Assembly: GCA_020205615.1 (NCBI GenBank)
Contig: CM035167.1
Location: 28,223,130 to 28,287,129, forward strand
DNA: 64,000 bases
Origin: Panax quinquefolius
Taxonomy: Eukaryota; Streptophyta; Magnoliopsida; Apiales; Araliaceae
Reading direction: 5' to 3'
Within the stretch, counting starts at the first letter, position 1. Each line of letters begins with the position of its first letter. Both the position numbers and the translations under genes were made by a program. Below the pieces are notes generated by a model that saw only the letters and a program-made list of their open reading frames with translations, had not been told where the DNA came from and searched no databases. Shown in pieces: positions 58,398 to 64,000 of the stretch.

Positions 58398-58940
58398 GTT
58401 GTGGCGCCCCCAAAATTAGGTATACATCACCCATCTTGAGTCGCCAGGACATGGTGCATGTAATTCAAATACAACTTAATAATGTATGTCGTGTACAATA
58501 TGACAAAACATAAAGCGTGAGTTTGAATACAAATATTGTCTACTAGAGAGTATACAAACTCAAAACGAGTCCTCATTACAATTATTATCACACTATTTCA
58601 CGAATAGTGAGGACTACTAATGCACCATCTAGGACCATCACTGCTTTCTCGGACTAGTCCCATTTCGTTCTCATTTCTGAAGAGAGAAAGTGAAAGAAAG
58701 GGTGAGCTCAACTAGCCCAAAGTAAGAAATATTATAACTAAGATAATGCATAATAATTTATCGTTAGCCTTCAATAGTGTTAAACTGATAAAATATAATA
58801 ACAATCAAGTTTAACTGCAGCGGAACAAGCAATCCATTAGTAGAGTCAAGTAGTAATTAAAATCTACTATCTTCTATGATTTAAAAGGTTTTTCATCACT
58901 TTTATCGATGGGACTCATCTTAATAAATAATCCACATCAT

Positions 58941-59250
58941 CGAATCACCCTTGCACTACGGCCAAGGATATTCTTTAGTATCACGACCACGAATTATCCA
59001 TGCACTACGGCTAAAGATAATCATATTTTCATCAACGGTCCTGATCATGCCATAAAATAATTCATCTTTGCACTACGGCCAAATAGAATCCATAACCATA
59101 ATCATACCAAAAACTGTCCATCAATGCACTACAGGCCAATAAGGACTTTTTCCACATCATTTGTAACATTACGGTTATGATTATACCAAATAATCCCTGG
59201 TCATAATCATACCAAGTCCATCTATGCACTACAGGCCACAGATGACTTTC
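58941..59250 (-). repeat. Five hairpin units in the right B LTR
   Basis: Units at 58941-58972, 58990-59023, 59058-59091, 59113-59148 and 59215-59250, same order as at 32881. The first pairs CCTTG with CAAGG where the left LTR has CAGGG, a U-A versus U-G change that keeps pairing on the sense strand. Confidence 0.76.
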
Positions 59251-59544
59251 AAAAAAAAATATAAACATGAGGATGATGACAATGATATAAGAATTCAATA
59301 AAACAAGTTCAAGAATTAATTTATCCAGGAACTAATAATGTCCAAATTTTCAACATGATACTGCTTTGTATGGTAAAATTCAAGAATGCTCAGAAGAATA
59401 TTTTCATGAAAAGATATAGGATGAAGCCCAAATATCAAGGATATTCCACTAATTTCATGGAGTATAGAAGTCAAAACTTTAACCAACTGAGTATAATAAC
59501 GAATGGAATAACAAAAGAAATCACCATGCATACGGTACTTCGCA

Positions 59545-59800
59545 TAGACAGGTTATTCCAACAGAATAATAAATAACGGAACCGGTCGGCGAAATTGCAC
59601 CGCAAGCAGGATGTTCCAACATAATAATAAAGAAGGAACCGGTTCGGCAGAACGCCTTGCATAGAAGATATTCCAACGAGAATAATAATAAAGAGCGGAA
59701 CCGGTCAAAGAACGCATATGAATATGATATTCCCAATGTAATAATAATAAAGAATGGAACTGAGTCCGCCAGAAACGCATGCATGCGAGGATGTTCCAAC
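59545..59800. repeat. Minisatellite in the right B LTR
   Basis: About four 55-62 bp units (GATGTTCC or GATATTCC, AATAATAATAAAGA, GGAACCGG). Orthologous to 33480-33765, with small length differences. Confidence 0.78.
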
Positions 59801-60869
59801 AGAATAATAAATAATAGAATAACAAAAGAATTTCACCAAGTATAGGGTAGCCCGCGTATACAGGTTATTCCAACAGAATAGTAAAGAATGGAATAACTGA
59901 AGTTCTCTTCATAAATAAGAAAGAAAGAGTACCCCTTACGAGTATAACATATAATATTCCCTACCTTAGAAAGAAGAGTACTGGATATAGAAGTAGTGAA
60001 GTAGCAGAACACTTTTTTTCTTTCTCTGTATAGTTTCTTTCTCTAGACTTTAAGTGAATTCATAAGAAATAATGAATGAATGAGCTTCTATTTATAGAAA
60101 AATGGACTGCATAGTAACTAACTCATGAACGGTCCAGATTGATTTACTTTAATCTGACGGTCCATATTTAAAACAAAATCTTTTAAATAAAATATAATAT
60201 ATTCTATTTATAATCTAATAAAACGAATAACTTTATAAAAGATTTTACTATGCAGGCACTATGCAAACACTATGCACAATAAAATATAATATATTCTAAT
60301 TATTGTTTAATAAAACAGATAACTTTATAAAAGTATTCTGTTTTATATAAAAAGATTTTACTATGCAAAACACTATACAGACACTATGCAACACTATGCA
60401 TAATAGAATATAATATATTCTATTTATAGAATAACTTTATAAAAGTATTTTGTTTTATTACATTAATAATACCAATAAAACAAAACTGAGTGACTTATCA
60501 CGTAAACATCAATAATCAATACCGTATGCTACTATGCAACCACGCGTATTACTGTACTTTTACTACCGAGCAGTTCAACGGTATTAACAGGAAAACTTCC
60601 ACCGTTATTTTCATAAAATATTTTTGTCGTTTTCTCAATCAGACAATAATTCCATTATGGGGTCCACCAATGATTGTGTTGTTGCATGAATATTCCCTTA
60701 TAAAACAAATATTCCCCGACCAATCGAATATAATATGACAACTTGCATACTTTGCAAAATTTATAAATACTACCCACAACTATAACATTATATCAAATCC
60801 ACACCATAATATTCAAAAAAATTATTTTGAGATAATTAAATCTTTATTCATAAAATCTGGGGTCTCACA

Positions 60870-61408
60870 ATCTCCCCTCCTTATGAAATTTCGCCCTCAA
60901 AATTTACGTATGTACCTGGTATGCCGAAGAGGTGAGAATACATTGACTTCATTTCAGATTCTAATTCTTGAGTATATCCTTTGAGTGTTGAATATGATCC
61001 TTCTTATCCAAGATGTTAACATGTATCTCCTCATACGTTAAATCTTCTGCTATCTCGTTCGGTTCTAAATTAAAATTATGGTTCGAGTCGTCCACATATT
61101 TACGTAACATTGATACGTTAAAAAAGTTATGAACACGCGAAATACTTGGCGGTAAAACGAGTTTATAAGCCACAGTTCCTACTTCATCGAGGATTTAAAA
61201 TGTGCCAATAAAATTGAGGGTTGAGATTTCCTCTCTTCATCGATTCTTGCTTCTAGAATAACGCCCTCTTGAACCTTCTTCTTCACATTCATCAGCTCTG
61301 AGTATGTGGCTTGAGCGACTTTAACTTTATCAATTAAAGTCGTATCTAATCATATATTTGTTATTTTCATGTGGGTTCGTATATTCGCACTTGTAACCGC
61401 ATACGATC
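60870..61408 (-). pseudogene. Second element B internal copy, truncated
   Basis: Repeats 56123-56670: PPT, chromodomain remnant (MAYKLVLPPSISRVHNFFN.., LTYEEIHVNILDKKD at 60961-61173) and the integrase-start scrap with the same deletion joints. Ends at CGCATACGATCT, where sequence switches to an inverted A-like LTR. Confidence 0.85.
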
Positions 61409-64000
61409 TGAAAAATTCGGATCTTATTGTAAAATGATTTTATTATTAAATTAAATAATAATAAATCGTATTCCTTGATCTTATTGTAAATAAATTTTTG
61501 AGTATTCCTTGTTGTTATCAATCATTATATAACCTATTGATGTTAGAATGTCGTAGTATTTGAGCTACGTGGATGAATTAAAGTGTTTGAATTTCAAGGC
61601 GAAAATAAAAGTTTTCGAGAAATTTTTACGAAAAACACTATTCATCGGTATTTGCTCGGGATATAATTTTGAGTTTTAGAAATACGTAATGATGAAATAA
61701 GGTAAGATGGATTATGTAATAAAAATCTAGTTATGGAAAATGTAATAATTAAACATGGACTTAATTTATAAGCGTTAAGTAAAAGCGAAGTGTTAAGGAA
61801 TAAGTAATAATTGTATGATACTTGGTATTGTACAAAGTAATGAAAACAAGTATAATATGAAGTATTATACGAGTTTATATGAAGGATGAAATATAGTATA
61901 TAAATTCTATATGAATTAGAATACGAAAATAATATATAAACTATATGTATATGTATTAAGAAATGTTAATGGACTTGGAAAGATTGATAAAATTAATATA
62001 AGTCCAAGTGAATTAAAGGAAGAGGCCCGATAATTGATTAATGAACAAGCTAGTGTTTATTAATGCAAAGCCCAAGATTTATTAATCAAGCCCAAGCTAG
62101 AGTCAATGAATTAATAGACCCGTGGGGCAAAACCATATTGATATGGTTATTGTGGTGACCAATATAAGTATAGTGGTGACCAAGTAATGTGGTGACCAAG
62201 TTGGTGTGTAATGACCAAGACTTTGAAGTAATGACCAAGTGTAGGATAAGTTTTGTGCCTTGCAAGTAATGAATAGTAAGGAGGTGGCTTGAGGAGGTGG
62301 GATGGTTTAATGACTAAACTACCCTAGCTTTGCAATTTCTATAAATAGAGGAAGCTTACAAGCCATTTGTTGGTTGTTCAAATAATCTAAGACATCACAA
62401 AAGTGCTTAAGTGTTAGAGAGTTTAAGTCACAAATAAGTTACTTCCATAAGTAAGAAGAAGAAGAAGAAAGCTACCTTACAAGACTTCAAAAAGTAAGAT
62501 TTCTTCTCAATTATCTTCTATCTCTACCATGATAGGATGATAAGAAAAGTTGGATTAAGAAACATGAATGAGTAAGTAGTGAACTTAAGCCAATTAAGTT
62601 GGTAATAAGTCATTTAAGCTAGCATAAGTTATAAACTTATGTGAAAATAATATGAACTTGTAAGGAGTTTATTAAGAGAAATGATATGAATATAAAAGAA
62701 TTTATATGATCATATGTATCATGTATACCTAAGTTAAGTTATATGTTAAGAACATATAAGAAATGATGTTTAAGAAACTTTAATTGTCATAAGTCATTAA
62801 TAATGAAATCTTAAGTAGTTTATAATTTGACAAGTTATAAGCTCATGAAGAATAAGTCAAAAATCAACAATGAATATAAGTTGTTGTATTAAGTATGTTA
62901 GTGTGTTCACATGATGAATGAAGTTCATTTGTAATGTTGAATAAATCATAAGAAGGAAGAATTGCGGAAATTTGCGATTGGGCGATAATCGTCGAATTAA
63001 GTAAAATTCTCGGAATGGAAGTCAAATTTTGTGTTTGAACACGGAACCATTGTTTTCCATTGGAGACAAGTCTTATTTGGCATTTAAAAGTTGCGGACTC
63101 GAAAATGACCGGATTCCGACTTAGAACGAAGAAAGCGAAGCGTTGAGCGTTCACGAGCGTTTATCGTTTTTCGTTAAAAATGAACAATAGGTGAATTTTT
63201 AGCAAACAAAGTCAAATAGATAAAATTCTTGCATAATCGCATAGATTCGTAATTTGTGAACCGTAGGCTTTTGAGCGAGCCAATTCGGACTTATCTTGAA
63301 GAAGTTATCGTCAGGAAGTTCACAAAATTTAAAAGCTGAAATTTTTTTTACGGTGCGAGTTGGCGGCGCATGGGCAACCCTAAAAAAAAATGAGCATGTG
63401 CATGCATGTGGAGAACGATAACAAAGCACTTGCTGAGAGTTCATGCATGTGGTGCGAACTATAGTATATATATATGGTGGTATGCGCATATTTACGTGAA
63501 CGATACCAAAAAACCTCACGGAGAGTGGGCGCATGGTGTGACCCGATAAGTAAGGACTCTTCATGTGCATGGCGCCAAGTCGAGGGACAATGACATTAAG
63601 AGCTCGCGCGGCATGTGCGTGAGATGTAGGTATAAAAATGGTGGCATGTGCATGACGCCAGATCTCGAGAACAAAGATAGTAATGAAGGTTTCTAAGTAC
63701 AAAGAAAAGAAAACCTAATTGATTTAAAAAAGTAAACATAACTTAAGGAAGGTAATGTAACATTGTTTAAACTTTGTTAAACCTTAAGGAATGTAATGTA
63801 AAGGTTGAGATAACCTAGTCGAATATAAATGGAAGGGTAATGATAAAGCGAAGCGAATAATAAGCTTGAATCTAATACAATTAGATTGAAATGAAGGGTA
63901 TGATATAGTCATATACATACTTGATTATATGTGACCTAATGTAAGGCATTATGTGATCATGTATTGTAGAGACTTGAGCGACTTGAACATAAAGTTAATT
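61409..64000 (+). repeat. A-like LTR in plus orientation, both ends cut
   Basis: Inverted relative to the element A LTRs: the GTCGTAGTATTTGAGCTACGTGGA segment near 61546, the CCAAG-rich U3 end, TATA box at 62340-62348, and the segment GGCATTTAAAAGTTGCGGACTCG near 63080 mirror 15050-16500. The first bases (TGTAACGCCCCGG) are missing at the joint with B, and the other end lies beyond the window. The GC-rich core (63350-63660) differs from A and has GCATGTGCATGCATG-type repeats. No gene is seen; the 96- and 167-codon minus ORFs have no recognisable domain. Confidence 0.75.
62340..62348 (+). promoter_or_regulatory. TATA box of the A-like LTR
   Basis: TATAAATAG followed by GAGGAAGC and a CAAGCC region, in the position equivalent to the LTR promoter of element A. 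The other element copy has a degenerate version. Confidence 0.6.

Larger units (their letters stand above)
58400..60869 (-). repeat. Element B right LTR, complete
   Basis: TGTGGCGCCCCCAAAATTAGG to GGGGTCTCACA, 2470 bp. Minus-strand TATA box in CTATTTATAG near 60090. Hairpin array 58941-59250, minisatellite about 59545-59800. It is the uninterrupted reference for the split left LTR. Confidence 0.9.
32333..61408 (-). mobile_element. Element B, deletion-derivative chromovirus, split by composite C
   Basis: On the minus strand: right LTR 58400-60869, PBS, coiled-coil ORF, protease, fused RT/RNase H/integrase remnants, chromodomain, PPT, left LTR. The left LTR consists of 32333-34178 plus 55500-56122 (2469 bp together, against 2470 bp for the right LTR), split by composite C with an ATTTT duplication. 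To the right of 60869 a second internal region begins (to 61408), so the locus was once LTR-internal-LTR-internal. RT and most of integrase are deleted, so it could move only with proteins from another element. Confidence 0.85.

Noticed and set aside
62864..63702. 96- and 167-codon minus-strand ORFs near the right end
   Set aside because: They lie in the inverted A-like LTR, antisense, with no recognisable domain.

Overview
This window looks like plant heterochromatin, probably from a eudicot. It is AT-rich and almost entirely nested Ty3/gypsy LTR retrotransposons with very long LTRs (about 2.5-3.2 kb). It also holds two decayed plant-transposon ORFs (plant mobile domain and a DUF7745-like protein), a Stowaway MITE remnant, and no recognisable intact host gene, tRNA or rRNA. 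The family names A, B, C, F and LTR-1 used below are mine; the species cannot be fixed from this sequence.

Layout, left to right. (1) 1-936: plus-strand plant mobile domain (PMD) pseudogene keeping a GT-AG intron. (2) 937-16595: a retrotransposon block cutting the PMD locus. It consists of truncated LTR-1 (937-3970), a B-type LTR fragment with three minisatellites (3971-5508), and element A (5509-16595, minus strand). Element A is a Tekay/Del-like chromovirus with gag, protease, RT, RNase H, integrase and chromodomain, tRNA-iMet-type PBS, PPT and an extra ORF upstream of gag. (3) 16596-18981: plus-strand ORF remnants, a probable PMD tail and a DUF7745-like coiled-coil ORF broken by three in-frame stops. 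(4) about 19000-29217: a Tat-lineage element on the minus strand (gag, protease, G-patch, RT, RNase H, no integrase seen) with hairpin repeats in its 3' region and a solo LTR of family F inserted into gag. (5) 29218-32332: LTR scraps, a telobox-rich AT region, three palindromic repeats and a truncated Stowaway MITE.

(6) 32333-61408: element B on the minus strand, a deletion derivative. Its left LTR is split by composite C (34179-55494, plus strand), which is flanked by a 5-bp duplication ATTTT. Composite C is LTR-internal-LTR-internal-LTR; its middle LTR holds a further solo LTR flanked by TTTTG. B continues with a short internal region, its right LTR and part of a second internal copy. (7) 61409-64000: an A-like LTR in the opposite orientation, running off the window.

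The most unusual signal is a set of tandem hairpins in the transcribed part of the B and C LTRs. They share a loop (core GCCCGTAGTG), while their stems differ between copies and still pair, including G-U pairs that work only on the element sense strand. A second caution matters for reading this window: many differences between C copies fall on CTG/CAG/CCGG-type sites, which suggests systematic consensus error at methylated CHG positions, so some frameshifts may not be real.
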